Origin: Alphaproteobacteria bacterium
GTDB lineage: Bacteria > Pseudomonadota > Alphaproteobacteria > Rickettsiales > UBA8987
DNA length: 17,195 bases
NCBI GenBank assembly: GCA_023269645.1
Contig: JAHFPR010000015.1
Span: 1-17,195 of the forward strand
Direction: 5' to 3'
The notes below the pieces were generated by a model. The model was not told the origin of the DNA. It did not search any database and worked only from the letters and a program-made list of their open reading frames with translations. Made by a program: the position numbers and the translations under genes. Positions 7,390-14,157 of this stretch are shown here, in pieces. Every line of letters begins with the position of its first letter. Position 1 is the first letter of the stretch.

Positions 7390-7959
7390 ATGCCCGTGAT
7401 GCCCGATAGCTGGATACGCGAACGCGCCCTGAAACACGGGATGATCGAACCGTTCGTGGATCGCCAGATGAAGGAAGACCAGAAAAAACAGGGGCTGATC
7501 TCCTACGGGCTTTCCTCCTACGGCTACGACGCGCGCGTCTCGCGGGAGTTCAAGATTTTCACCAACGTGGATTGCGCCACGGTAGACCCCAAGCAGTTCG
7601 ACCAGAAAGGCTTTGTAGACCGCGAAACGGATGTGTGTGTCATCCCGCCCAACAGCTTCGCGCTCGCCCGCACGGTGGAATATTTCCGCATCCCGCGCGA
7701 CGTGCTGGTGATCTGCGTCGGCAAATCTACCTATGCCCGCTGCGGCATCATCGTGAACGTCACCCCGCTGGAGCCGGAGTGGGAAGGCCACGTGACGCTC
7801 GAATTCTCCAACACCACCCCGCTGCCCGCCCGCATCTATGCCAACGAGGGCGCGTGCCAGTTCCTGTTCCTGAAAGCCGATTCCCCCTGCGAGGTTTCCT
7901 ACGCCGACCGCGCCGGGAAATACCAGGGGCAGAAAGGCGTGACGTTGCCGAAGATTTAG
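7390..7959 (+). CDS. dcd: dCTP deaminase
   Basis: A 189-aa cytosolic enzyme deaminating dCTP to dUTP, the first step of dTTP supply by this route. The ATG at 7390 gives MPVMPDSWIR, the usual start of alphaproteobacterial Dcd; the frame is open upstream from a TTG at 7375 that has no support. Family motifs are ISYGLSSYGYDARV (37-50), GKSTYARCGIIVNVTPLEPEWEGHVTLEFSNTTPLP (split here as GKSTYARCG 111-119 and EGHVTLEFSN 132-141) and the C-terminal AGKYQGQKGVTLP. E138 is the expected catalytic glutamate. It shares the 189-aa length and spacing of its homologues, and there is no sign of a fused dUTPase. murA follows after a hairpin of 80 bp. Confidence 0.97.
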   Translation: MPVMPDSWIRERALKHGMIEPFVDRQMKEDQKKQGLISYGLSSYGYDARVSREFKIFTNVDCATVDPKQFDQKGFVDRETDVCVIPPNSFALARTVEYFRIPRDVLVICVGKSTYARCGIIVNVTPLEPEWEGHVTLEFSNTTPLPARIYANEGACQFLFLKADSPCEVSYADRAGKYQGQKGVTLPKI

Positions 7960-7963
7960 TTGC

Positions 7964-8027
7964 GAGAGTTGAGAGTTGAGAATTGAGTGAAAGTGCTTTA
8001 CTTACTCAATTCTCAACTCTCAACTCT
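7964..8027. repeat. Heptamer-repeat hairpin between dcd and murA (24-bp perfect stem)
   Basis: GAGAGTT, GAGAGTT, GAGAATT, GAGT run from 7964 to 7988. The sequence 7965-7988 is perfectly complementary to 8004-8027, with a 15-nt loop. The left arm begins 4 nt after the dcd stop and the right arm ends 12 nt before the murA ATG, so the hairpin fills the gap. No T-run follows. It may modulate dcd-murA readthrough or mRNA stability; that is inference. Confidence 0.85.
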
Positions 8028-8039
8028 GACCACTAATAC

Positions 8040-9317
8040 ATGGATAGCATCAAAATCACCGGCGGCGTGCCGCTTGAAGGGAAGGTCGAGATCAGCGGCG
8101 CGAAGAATGCCGCGCTGCCGCTGATGGCTGCGTGCCTGCTGACGGAGGGGGAACTCATCCTCCGCAATATCCCGCATCTTTCGGACATCACCACGATGGC
8201 GAACCTGCTCGTGCACCACGGCGCGGAGCTGACTGTTGCCACCAGCACTCCCGGCGAAGGGCGCACACTGCATCTGTGCGCGGAACACATCAACGACACC
8301 ACCGCGCCCTATGAAATCGTCCGCAAAATGCGCGCCTCCGTGGTGGTGCTGGGGCCGATCCTCGCGCGGTGCGGCAGGGCGCGCGTGTCGCTGCCGGGCG
8401 GCTGTGCTATCGGTACGCGGCCTATTGATCTGCATCTGAAGGCGATGGCGGCACTGGGCGCGGAAATCACGCTGCAGGAAGGCTATGTGGAGGCCACGGC
8501 TCCTGCGGGCGGGCTGCGCGGCGCGGAGATAATGTTCGAGAAAGTTTCCGTGGGCGCAACCGAAAACGCCCTGATGGCCGCCAGCCTCGCGCGTGGCACA
8601 ACGGTGCTGAAAAACGCGGCGCGCGAGCCGGAAATCAGCGACCTCGCGGAGTGCCTGGTGAAGATGGGCGCGCACATCGAGGGCATCGGCACGGATACGC
8701 TTCTTGTTCAGGGCGTGAAGGCACTTTCGGGCGCGGAGCATAGCGTGATGCCGGATCGCATTGAGGCTGGTTCATATGCCATCGCGGGGGCGATTACGGG
8801 CGGCAACGTGCTGCTCACCGGCATCGCGCCGGAGATACTGGGCGCGACCCTCGCGGCACTGCGCGAGGCGGGCATCGCGGTGACGGAGGAAGCGGAGGGC
8901 ATTCGTGTGCGGGGGAAGGGAAGACCGCGCCCATTGCACCTCACCACCGCGCCCTATCCCGGTTTCGCCACCGATATGCAGGCGCAGATGTCGGCACTGC
9001 TGTGCCTTGCGGATGGAACCTCCACGATCAACGAGGATATTTTTGAAAACCGTTTTATGCACGTGCCGGAACTGCAACGCATGGGCGCGAATATCAGCCA
9101 GAGCGGGAATACCATCACCATCCGCGGCATCCCGCGCTTCATCGCCGCCGAGGTGATGGCGACCGACCTCCGCGCCTCGCTTTCGCTGGTGATCGCGGGG
9201 CTGGCGGCGGAGGGAACCACCACCATCCACCGTGTCTATCACCTGGATCGCGGCTATGAGCGGGTGGAAGAGAAGCTGGCTGGGTTGGGGGCGAGGGTGG
9301 AGAGAATAAAAGGCTAG
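8040..9317 (+). CDS. murA: UDP-N-acetylglucosamine 1-carboxyvinyltransferase
   Basis: A 425-aa cytosolic enzyme of the first committed step of peptidoglycan synthesis: it transfers enolpyruvate from PEP to UDP-GlcNAc and is the target of fosfomycin. The EPSP-synthase fold is present throughout. K22 and N23 lie in ISGAKNAALPLM, and the catalytic cysteine is C122 in SLPGGCAIGTRPIDLHL. Because Cys rather than Asp occupies this site, the enzyme is expected to be fosfomycin-sensitive. The usual late motifs FATDMQAQMSALLCLADGTS and ENRFMHVPELQRMGANI are present, and DLRASLSLVIAGLAAEG is near 377-393. The ATG has no Shine-Dalgarno; the right arm of the heptamer hairpin lies just upstream. It ends convergently with the acyltransferase gene. 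Confidence 0.98.
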   Translation: MDSIKITGGVPLEGKVEISGAKNAALPLMAACLLTEGELILRNIPHLSDITTMANLLVHHGAELTVATSTPGEGRTLHLCAEHINDTTAPYEIVRKMRASVVVLGPILARCGRARVSLPGGCAIGTRPIDLHLKAMAALGAEITLQEGYVEATAPAGGLRGAEIMFEKVSVGATENALMAASLARGTTVLKNAAREPEISDLAECLVKMGAHIEGIGTDTLLVQGVKALSGAEHSVMPDRIEAGSYAIAGAITGGNVLLTGIAPEILGATLAALREAGIAVTEEAEGIRVRGKGRPRPLHLTTAPYPGFATDMQAQMSALLCLADGTSTINEDIFENRFMHVPELQRMGANISQSGNTITIRGIPRFIAAEVMATDLRASLSLVIAGLAAEGTTTIHRVYHLDRGYERVEEKLAGLGARVERIKG

Positions 9318-9405
9318 GGTGTAAGGGTTCAAGGATATAAGGGTGTAAGGGAAGGAACATCCGTGCTTACACCCTTAACCCCTTACATCCTTACATCCTT
9401 ACACC
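9318..9405. repeat. Octamer-repeat inverted arrays between convergent murA and the acyltransferase gene
   Basis: Left array 9318-9349: GGTGTAAG, GGTTCAAG, GATATAAG, GGTGTAAG. Right array 9366-9405 read on the minus strand: GGTGTAAG, GATGTAAG, GATGTAAG, GGGTTAAG, GGTGTAAG. So four 8-mers face five 8-mers across a 16-nt loop and can pair in several registers. The left array starts one base after the murA stop and the right ends 5 nt from the acyltransferase stop. Position suggests a bidirectional end-of-transcript structure, but there is no T-run. Confidence 0.85.
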
Positions 9406-9410
9406 CTTTC

Positions 9411-10283
9411 TCACTTCCCCCACCTCCGGTGCAGCCAGAACCATTGCTCCGGGCGTTCGCGGATCCATTGCTCGAACAGGGCGTTGACTTCCGTCATCAC
9501 GGTGAGCGCGTCCTTGCCTTCCGTGGCGAGCCGGGGATAGACTGTCACCCGGAAATGCGCGCCGTGCAGCCTCTCCACCCGCGCGGGGATGATAGGAACC
9601 CCGAACCTGCGGGCGAACTCGGCGAGCGCGGGCGCGGTCATCGCTTCCCTCCCGAAGAAGGGGACAGGGATGCCCTCGTTCATTTTCTGATCCACCAGCA
9701 TCCCCACCGGCCTGCGTTCCTCAAGCTGTTTCAGCACCGAGCGTGCGCCCTCCCTTCCCTTTGGGATCAGCCCCTGATGCTTGCCCTTGCGCGATTTGCG
9801 GATGAGCTTGTCAATCAGCCGGTTGTTCGCCGGGCGATAGATAATGAGCACCGGCTGGCCAAGTTCCGCCGTGCTGTGCGGGCCGACCTCCCAGTTGGCG
9901 AAATGGCCGGAGCAGAAGATATAGCCGCGCCCGGCATGGATGGCCTCCTCCATATGCTCCCAGCCGATCATCTCCACATGGCGGGCGAATTTCTTGCCGG
10001 TCAGGGAGGGCATTTGCGGGAACTCGCCGAGTGTGCGCCCAAGATTATCCCACATCCCGCGCACGATTTTTTCGCGCTCCTCCACGGAAAGTTCCGACAT
10101 GGCGAGTTCGAGATTCTTCCGCGCCCGGTTGCTTAAACGCGAGCGCGGGCCGAAAGTGCGCCCCAGGAATCCGCCCAGCGCGGAGGCGGTATCGAAGGGC
10201 AGCAGCCGGAAAAAATAATAGGCGGGGTAGACGATTCCCGCCACCAGCACTTGCCACCAGAGCAGGCGTTCGCTTCTTCTCAT
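9411..10283 (-). CDS. LpxL/HtrB-like lipid A acyltransferase (LPLAT family)
   Basis: A 290-aa inner-membrane acyltransferase of the lauroyl/myristoyl transferase family, which adds a secondary acyl chain to Kdo2-lipid A from acyl-ACP. An N-terminal hydrophobic anchor lies at about residues 9-29. The catalytic H(x4)E motif is GHFANWE (H127, E132). A second conserved block, GMLVDQKMNEGIPVPFFGR, near 210-228 matches the family's substrate-binding region, and WFWLHRRW closes the protein. The ATG at 10283 overlaps the lpxK stop as ATGA, which fixes the start and implies translational coupling; upstream frame is lpxK shadow. It is the last gene of the minus-strand lipid A cluster. Which acyl chain or position it uses cannot be told. 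Confidence 0.9.
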   Translation of the reverse strand: MRRSERLLWWQVLVAGIVYPAYYFFRLLPFDTASALGGFLGRTFGPRSRLSNRARKNLELAMSELSVEEREKIVRGMWDNLGRTLGEFPQMPSLTGKKFARHVEMIGWEHMEEAIHAGRGYIFCSGHFANWEVGPHSTAELGQPVLIIYRPANNRLIDKLIRKSRKGKHQGLIPKGREGARSVLKQLEERRPVGMLVDQKMNEGIPVPFFGREAMTAPALAEFARRFGVPIIPARVERLHGAHFRVTVYPRLATEGKDALTVMTEVNALFEQWIRERPEQWFWLHRRWGK

Positions 10284-11254
10284 TTCAGGTAATGCCCCAG
10301 CAGCGCGCGGAAATCCTCTGCATCGGCAAAGCACAGGCGGATAGGCAGCACCGCAACTTCTGCCCGGAAATCCTCCGGCAGGCGCACGGCATCTTTTTCC
10401 GTGGTGATGAGCTTTGCGCCGTGCTTCGCCGCCAGCGCACACAGCTCCTTCGTATCCCGCGCGTCGTAGGGAAAATGATCCGGGTAGGCGGCCTTATGCG
10501 CGAGGGTATAGCCCAGCCCCTCCAGCGTGGCGAAGAATTTTTCCGGCAGGCCAATGCCCGCGAAAGCGACATATGGCGGTTCCTTATCCGGCAACGCGTC
10601 CGGCGCGGCAGGTTCGGTGTGGGCGGTGAAAAGCGGGAGCTTCGCCTTGTCAATTTGCTCCACCACCTTCAGCTCCGCGCGGCCAATAATCACCACGGCG
10701 CGGGCGCGGGTGAGTGCCTTGTCCACGCGGTCGCGCAGCGGCCCGGCGGGGAGGACAAGCCCGTTGCCGATGCCGAACGTGCCGTCTATCACCGCCACGG
10801 TGAGGTCTTTGTAGAAGCTGTAATTCTGCATCCCGTCATCCGCCACCAGGATTTCTGCGCCGTCACGGATGGCACACTCCGCTGCTGCAAGCCGATTCTT
10901 TCCCACATAACACGGCGCGATGCGCGCGAGCAACAGCGGCTCATCCCCCACTTCGTTCGCGGTGTGCGCGCTTGCATCCACCCGCACCGGGCCGGTGAGC
11001 GACCCGCCATAACCACGCGATAGGAACGCCACTTTTTTCCCGCGCGCCTGGAGCATCTGCGCCGTGGCGATGGCAACCGGCGTTTTACCCGCGCCGCCCA
11101 CCGTCACGTTGCCGATGCAGACTACCGGAACAGGCAGCATTTTCGGGTGGGCGAAATATACCCGCATCCGCTGCCACAGAAACCACAGCAGCGAAAAGGG
11201 CACGAGCATTTCGCTCCGCATACAGCGTTTTCTCCAGAATGATGGGGTACGCAT
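10280..11254 (-). CDS. lpxK: Tetraacyldisaccharide 4'-kinase
   Basis: A 324-aa inner-membrane kinase that phosphorylates the 4' position of the lipid A disaccharide to give lipid IVA. The start at 11254 was chosen because CGGGAG lies 6 nt upstream and MRTPSFW matches alphaproteobacterial LpxK; a GTG at 11278 would add 8 residues without support. The N-terminal membrane-associated helix is about residues 14-28. The P-loop region VCIGNVTVGGAGKTPVA is at 45-61. FLSRGYGG follows near 75-82, DDGMQN near 147-152, and LITTEKDAVRLP near 283-294. These are all LpxK hallmarks. It overlaps the next gene by 4 nt. It precedes the LpxL-like enzyme, consistent with kinase then late acylation. Confidence 0.96.
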   Translation of the reverse strand: MRTPSFWRKRCMRSEMLVPFSLLWFLWQRMRVYFAHPKMLPVPVVCIGNVTVGGAGKTPVAIATAQMLQARGKKVAFLSRGYGGSLTGPVRVDASAHTANEVGDEPLLLARIAPCYVGKNRLAAAECAIRDGAEILVADDGMQNYSFYKDLTVAVIDGTFGIGNGLVLPAGPLRDRVDKALTRARAVVIIGRAELKVVEQIDKAKLPLFTAHTEPAAPDALPDKEPPYVAFAGIGLPEKFFATLEGLGYTLAHKAAYPDHFPYDARDTKELCALAAKHGAKLITTEKDAVRLPEDFRAEVAVLPIRLCFADAEDFRALLGHYLK

Positions 11255-11338
11255 GAAGTTCTCCCGTGAATCAACCACCGGAGTTTACGCGGTTGCCGCG
11301 CCCGCCGCAAGCTGCTCCAGAAAAGGGTGGGGGTTTTC

Positions 11339-11360
11339 CCTCTCCCGCGTGCGGGAGAGG
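11339..11360. repeat. CCTCTCCCG palindrome (REP-like), copy 1
   Basis: CCTCTCCCGC (11339-11348) and GCGGGAGAGG (11351-11360) form a 10-bp palindrome. With the flanks TTTTC and AGAAAC it resembles the element at 12782-12803, and half of it recurs at 16216-16228. It is a dispersed small palindrome of the kind common in Alphaproteobacteria. It lies in the 156-bp waaA-lpxK gap. Confidence 0.75.
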
Positions 11361-11370
11361 AGAAACAGGG

Positions 11371-11393
11371 TCATCCCCGGACAAGTCGGGGGG
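11371..11393. repeat. Degenerate TCATCCCCGG palindrome
   Basis: TCATCCCCGGACAAGTCGGGG is a diverged relative of the perfect palindrome at 2162. Only about CCCCG/CGGGG still pairs, and the right end has GGGGGGAC in place of GGGATGAC. It is the second palindrome in the same gap, 10 nt from the CCTCTCCCG element. Confidence 0.6.
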
Positions 11394-11410
11394 GACAATA
11401 AAGGTCATTT

Positions 11411-12691
11411 TTAAACGGATACATTACTTAGAAACGGTGCGAGTGCCTGCAGGAACCTTTCAAGCTCACCGATGCGGGTTTCCATGAATTCGCGTGTGCG
11501 GATGGCGATCTCCCGCTGACGGGCGGGCGCGGCGAGCAGTTCGCCGATGCCTGCCGCAAGTTCCTCCGCCGAAGCCACCGTGATGGCGCAGCCCGCCGCA
11601 GTAAGCTCGGCGTAGGCGCGTGTGAAATTATGCGTGTGCGGGCCGGTGAGGATGGCGCATTCCAGCCGCGCCGGTTCCAGCGGATTCTGCCCGCCATGTT
11701 TCACCAGCGAACCGCCCATGAACACGATGCCGGCGACGCGGTAGAATATCCCCATCTCACCCATTGTATCCGCGATGTACACGCCCGTCTGCGTGGTGAT
11801 TGCTTCGCCGGTGGAGCGCAGCACCACCAGCCCCACGCCGGGGAAGTTCGCCTCGATCATGGTTTTGAGTTCCGCCCCCCGCGCGGGATGGCGCGGGATG
11901 AGGATAAGCAGGAGATCAGGATGCACCGCCCGCAGCCGCAGATGCGCTTCCGCAAGCTGCTGCTCCTCGCCGGGATGGGTGCTGGCCGCCGCCCACACGG
12001 GATGCGTACCGATCATGTTCACAAGCTGGCCGACTTTTACCGGGTCGGCGGGGGGCGGCGGTGCATCGAATTTCAGGTTGCCGACGCATTGCACATCCGG
12101 CATACCGAGTTGGCGGAACCGCTCGCCGTCCTCCTCACTCTGGGCAAGGCAGAGGGAAAAGCACTCCAGCATCTTCCGCGCGAGGCCACGATGTTTCTGC
12201 CAGGTGGCGAACGCGCGGGGGGACATCCGCCCGTTCACCTGCACAAGTGTGCAGCCCTGCGCCTTCGCCGTGAGTATCAGGTTCGGCCATAGTTCCGATT
12301 CCACCACCAGCCCAAGCTCCGGCTGCCAGTGCTTGAGGAACCGGCGCACGGCGGCTTGCGTATCCACCGGAATATACTGGTGGATGCAGCGCGCGGGCAT
12401 CCGGGCGGCCATGATGGCGGCGGCGGTGACTGTGCCCGTCGTCACCAGTATATTCAAGGCGGGATAGGTTTCCGTAATCCGCGCAAGCAGCGGTATTATG
12501 GAAACGGATTCCCCCACGCTCGCCCCGTGCAGCCAGAGCAGCTTCCCCTCCGGGCGCGGAATAGCCGCATAGCCCAGCCGCTCGCGCAGGCGCGCCGCAT
12601 CTTCCTTGCCCCGCCGCATACGCAACCGCAGCCACACGCCCATGAAAGGCTGAATGAGGAAGGAGAAAGTGCGGTAGAGAAAAAGGGACAT
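11411..12691 (-). CDS. waaA: 3-deoxy-D-manno-octulosonic acid (Kdo) transferase
   Basis: A 426-aa inner-membrane glycosyltransferase (GT30) that adds Kdo from CMP-Kdo to lipid IVA. The N-terminus SLFLYRTFSFLIQPFMGVWLR (split: membrane helix about residues 3-20) matches KdtA proteins, which supports the ATG at 12691. The frame stays open for 20 more codons, but those translate the GGATGAT repeat. LLWLHGASVGE at 51-61 carries the catalytic Glu (E61). ESELWPNLI, VNGRMSPRA, AASTHPGEE and IPRHPARG follow in family order. There is no Shine-Dalgarno: the repeat array begins 4 nt before the ATG. The number of Kdo residues added cannot be predicted. Confidence 0.95.
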   Translation of the reverse strand: MSLFLYRTFSFLIQPFMGVWLRLRMRRGKEDAARLRERLGYAAIPRPEGKLLWLHGASVGESVSIIPLLARITETYPALNILVTTGTVTAAAIMAARMPARCIHQYIPVDTQAAVRRFLKHWQPELGLVVESELWPNLILTAKAQGCTLVQVNGRMSPRAFATWQKHRGLARKMLECFSLCLAQSEEDGERFRQLGMPDVQCVGNLKFDAPPPPADPVKVGQLVNMIGTHPVWAAASTHPGEEQQLAEAHLRLRAVHPDLLLILIPRHPARGAELKTMIEANFPGVGLVVLRSTGEAITTQTGVYIADTMGEMGIFYRVAGIVFMGGSLVKHGGQNPLEPARLECAILTGPHTHNFTRAYAELTAAGCAITVASAEELAAGIGELLAAPARQREIAIRTREFMETRIGELERFLQALAPFLSNVSV

Positions 12692-12695
12692 TACC

Positions 12696-12759
12696 GGATG
12701 ATGGATGATGGATGATGGATGATAGATACCCGAAATTTTATCGTCTGTCATCTATCATC
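12696..12759. repeat. GGATGAT heptamer array with inverted arm, abutting the waaA start
   Basis: Four perfect GGATGAT units occupy 12696-12723, followed by AGAT. GATGATAGAT (12718-12727) is complementary to ATCTATCATC (12750-12759). The array begins 4 nt upstream of the waaA ATG on the coding strand, in the place where a Shine-Dalgarno would be. It is the fourth element of the 7-8-bp unit design in this window. Confidence 0.85.
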
Positions 12760-12836
12760 GGGGCTGTCCCGTTCTGTTTTCCCTCTCCCGCACACGGGAG
12801 AGGCAAGGAGAACTGAAAAGCCTGTCATCCATCATC
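12745..12836. repeat. 15-bp direct repeats flanking a 62-bp palindrome-bearing segment
   Basis: CTGTCATCTATCATC (12745-12759) and CTGTCATCCATCATC (12822-12836) differ by one base. Between them are 62 nt that contain the CCTCTCCCG palindrome. The second copy includes the stop codon and last two codons of the DUF374 gene (GAT GGA TGA on its strand). The arrangement looks like insertion of a palindromic unit into a heptamer-type repeat, with the repeat present on both sides. Confidence 0.6.
12782..12803. repeat. CCTCTCCCG palindrome (REP-like), copy 2
   Basis: CCTCTCCCG (12782-12790) pairs with CGGGAGAGG (12795-12803) around the loop CACA. The left flank GTTTTC is shared with the copy at 11339. 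On the minus strand it lies 22 nt past the DUF374 stop and about 90 nt before waaA. Confidence 0.75.
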
Positions 12837-13565
12837 TTTTTCTTCAGGCTCCATCGGCGCGATGCCCGCGCGCGTATCGGCTTCGCGTGTGATGGCATTA
12901 AGGCGGTTCTCCAATTTCAGCCGTATCTCCTCCAGCGCGGTTTCGTCGGCTCCGCACGGCACATGGAGCGGCGCGCCCGCAACCATCACTATTTTCCCGA
13001 AGGGATAGGGCAGCAGGAATCTGTCCCAGCTTTTTATCACGCGCGCGCGGCTAGTGGAAAACGTCAGCGGAATAATCGGCGCGCCGGAAACCTGCGCGAG
13101 CAGGAGGATGCCGGGCTGCGCGTACATCCGGGGGCCGCGCGGCCCATCGGGAGTCACCGCCACCGCGTTGCCCGCTTTAAGCACCCGCAAGCCCTCGCGG
13201 AGTACCTGGCTGCCACCGCGATCCTTGAAGCCTTTGACATCTGCGGACGCGCGGTTGGTGGAGCCACGCACGGCGCGCAACCCGAACCGCGCCATCGCCT
13301 GGGTAATCCGTTCACCGTCGCCGTGGCGCGAGATCATCACAAATGTTTCGCCGCGCCGGGATGACCAGAACGGCATCAGTGCCATCCGCCCGTGCCAGAA
13401 TGCGATAAGGAGCTTCTGTCCCGGTTTATCCACCGCCTGCAGTGCCGCGCGATTGATCCACTCCACGCGGCTGGTGCGGAAACAAAATACCATGTAGGCG
13501 TGATAAAAACGGGTGATTAGCGCGATGCCAAACCGGGATTTCAGGAATTTCTTAAGCATGGTCAT
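12825..13565 (-). CDS. DUF374 lysophospholipid acyltransferase family protein
   Basis: A 246-aa protein of the DUF374 branch of the LPLAT acyltransferases, inner-membrane associated. AFWHGRMALMPF (55-66, with H58) replaces the H(x4)D of classical LPLATs, as in this branch. SRHGDGERI (79-87) and TPDGPRGPR (138-146) are the other family signatures. Members usually lie beside waaA and lpxK in Alphaproteobacteria, and this one is first of that cluster; an acyl transfer in envelope lipid synthesis is likely but the substrate is unproved. Either ATG at 13565 or 13559 could be the start; neither has a Shine-Dalgarno. The last two codons and stop (GAT GGA TGA) fall within the heptamer-type repeat, so the C-terminal tail EEKDDG may have been altered by it. 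Confidence 0.88.
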   Translation of the reverse strand: MTMLKKFLKSRFGIALITRFYHAYMVFCFRTSRVEWINRAALQAVDKPGQKLLIAFWHGRMALMPFWSSRRGETFVMISRHGDGERITQAMARFGLRAVRGSTNRASADVKGFKDRGGSQVLREGLRVLKAGNAVAVTPDGPRGPRMYAQPGILLLAQVSGAPIIPLTFSTSRARVIKSWDRFLLPYPFGKIVMVAGAPLHVPCGADETALEEIRLKLENRLNAITREADTRAGIAPMEPEEKDDG

Positions 13566-13606
13566 TATTTAACGCAGGCGGGGGCATCAGGCTACAGGAA
13601 TTATCG

Positions 13607-13635
13607 TTGCAATTATTTCAATAGCGTGGTATAAT
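13607..13635 (+). promoter_or_regulatory. Strong sigma70-type promoter for the orphan 108-aa gene
   Basis: A perfect TATAAT (13630-13635) lies 17 bp after TTGCAA (13607-13612, 4/6). Transcription would start near 13642, leaving a leader of about 88 nt. That leader contains small hairpins: GCGAAA/TTTCGC at 13671-13686 and GTTAT/ATAAC at about 13691-13706. This is the best -10 in the window. Confidence 0.6.
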
Positions 13636-13729
13636 GGAGCATTACACCTGGTTGTTTTTATACCTACTACGCGAAAATAATTTCGCTTCTGTTATGGTTG
13701 GATAACGACCTGGTGAGAAAGAAGAAAGC

Positions 13730-14056
13730 ATGAGAAGGATCCCATTGACTGCGGAAGAAGTGAATCAAATGCTGGCAGCGAAACGAGATGGACAGGGTGC
13801 ATTTGCCGACTATCTGAGCACAGTTCAGCAGCAGATGTGTAGACAAGAGGCACAGGTAACCGTCTTTTACAATCACGATGACCGGGCAGTTGAAGTCATC
13901 ATCACGCCGTTCAGCAAGACACGCATACTGGGCTGGCTGCTGGAGTTGTACTGCCTGCGGTATATGCTGGTAATAGACCTGTACTTTTTGCGGAGATTGC
14001 CGGAAAACGTACTGCACCTCAACCGCGATACCACCATCCTCGGCCCCTCTGACTGA
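13730..14056 (+). CDS. Orphan hypothetical protein (108 aa), atypical codon use
   Basis: A 108-aa protein that I do not recognise. Residues 1-40 are polar and helical (MRRIPLTAEEVNQML...); residues 66-88 are hydrophobic and aromatic (ILGWLLELYCLRYMLVIDLYF), possibly a membrane-associated helix or a protein core. Codon use differs from the neighbours: five of its ten Arg codons are AGA, AGG or CGA, and TTG and ATA also appear, whereas flanking genes use CGC/CGG almost exclusively. It has a strong promoter, an 88-nt structured leader and a 13-bp hairpin just past the stop, so it is a self-contained transcription unit. Only a weak AAGAA precedes the ATG. Recent acquisition is likely; the function is unknown. 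Confidence 0.6.
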   Translation: MRRIPLTAEEVNQMLAAKRDGQGAFADYLSTVQQQMCRQEAQVTVFYNHDDRAVEVIITPFSKTRILGWLLELYCLRYMLVIDLYFLRRLPENVLHLNRDTTILGPSD

Positions 14057-14071
14057 TGCTTGCGCTCACCC

Positions 14072-14124
14072 GACCCACCCGGACACTGGAAACCCCCCAA
14101 GGTTTTTCAGCGTCCGGGTGGGTC
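14072..14124. terminator. Hairpin after the orphan gene, possible terminator
   Basis: GACCCACCCGGAC (14072-14084) is perfectly complementary to GTCCGGGTGGGTC (14112-14124). The inner part CTGGAAACC/GGTTTTTCAG extends it with mismatches to a small loop. It starts 16 nt past the stop at 14056. Only ACTTATTT follows, not a proper T-run, so terminator function is uncertain. Confidence 0.5.
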
Positions 14125-14157
14125 ACTTATTTCCCCTGTAACATCTATATGATCGTC

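Noticed and set aside
9363..11023. Long plus-strand frames (257 and 330 codons) opposite lpxK and the LpxL-like gene
   Set aside because: Antisense to two confidently recognised genes; one starts within the octamer array.
12696..12723. GGATGAT array considered as a CRISPR
   Set aside because: Units are 7 bp with no spacers and no cas genes are present; it is a simple tandem repeat.
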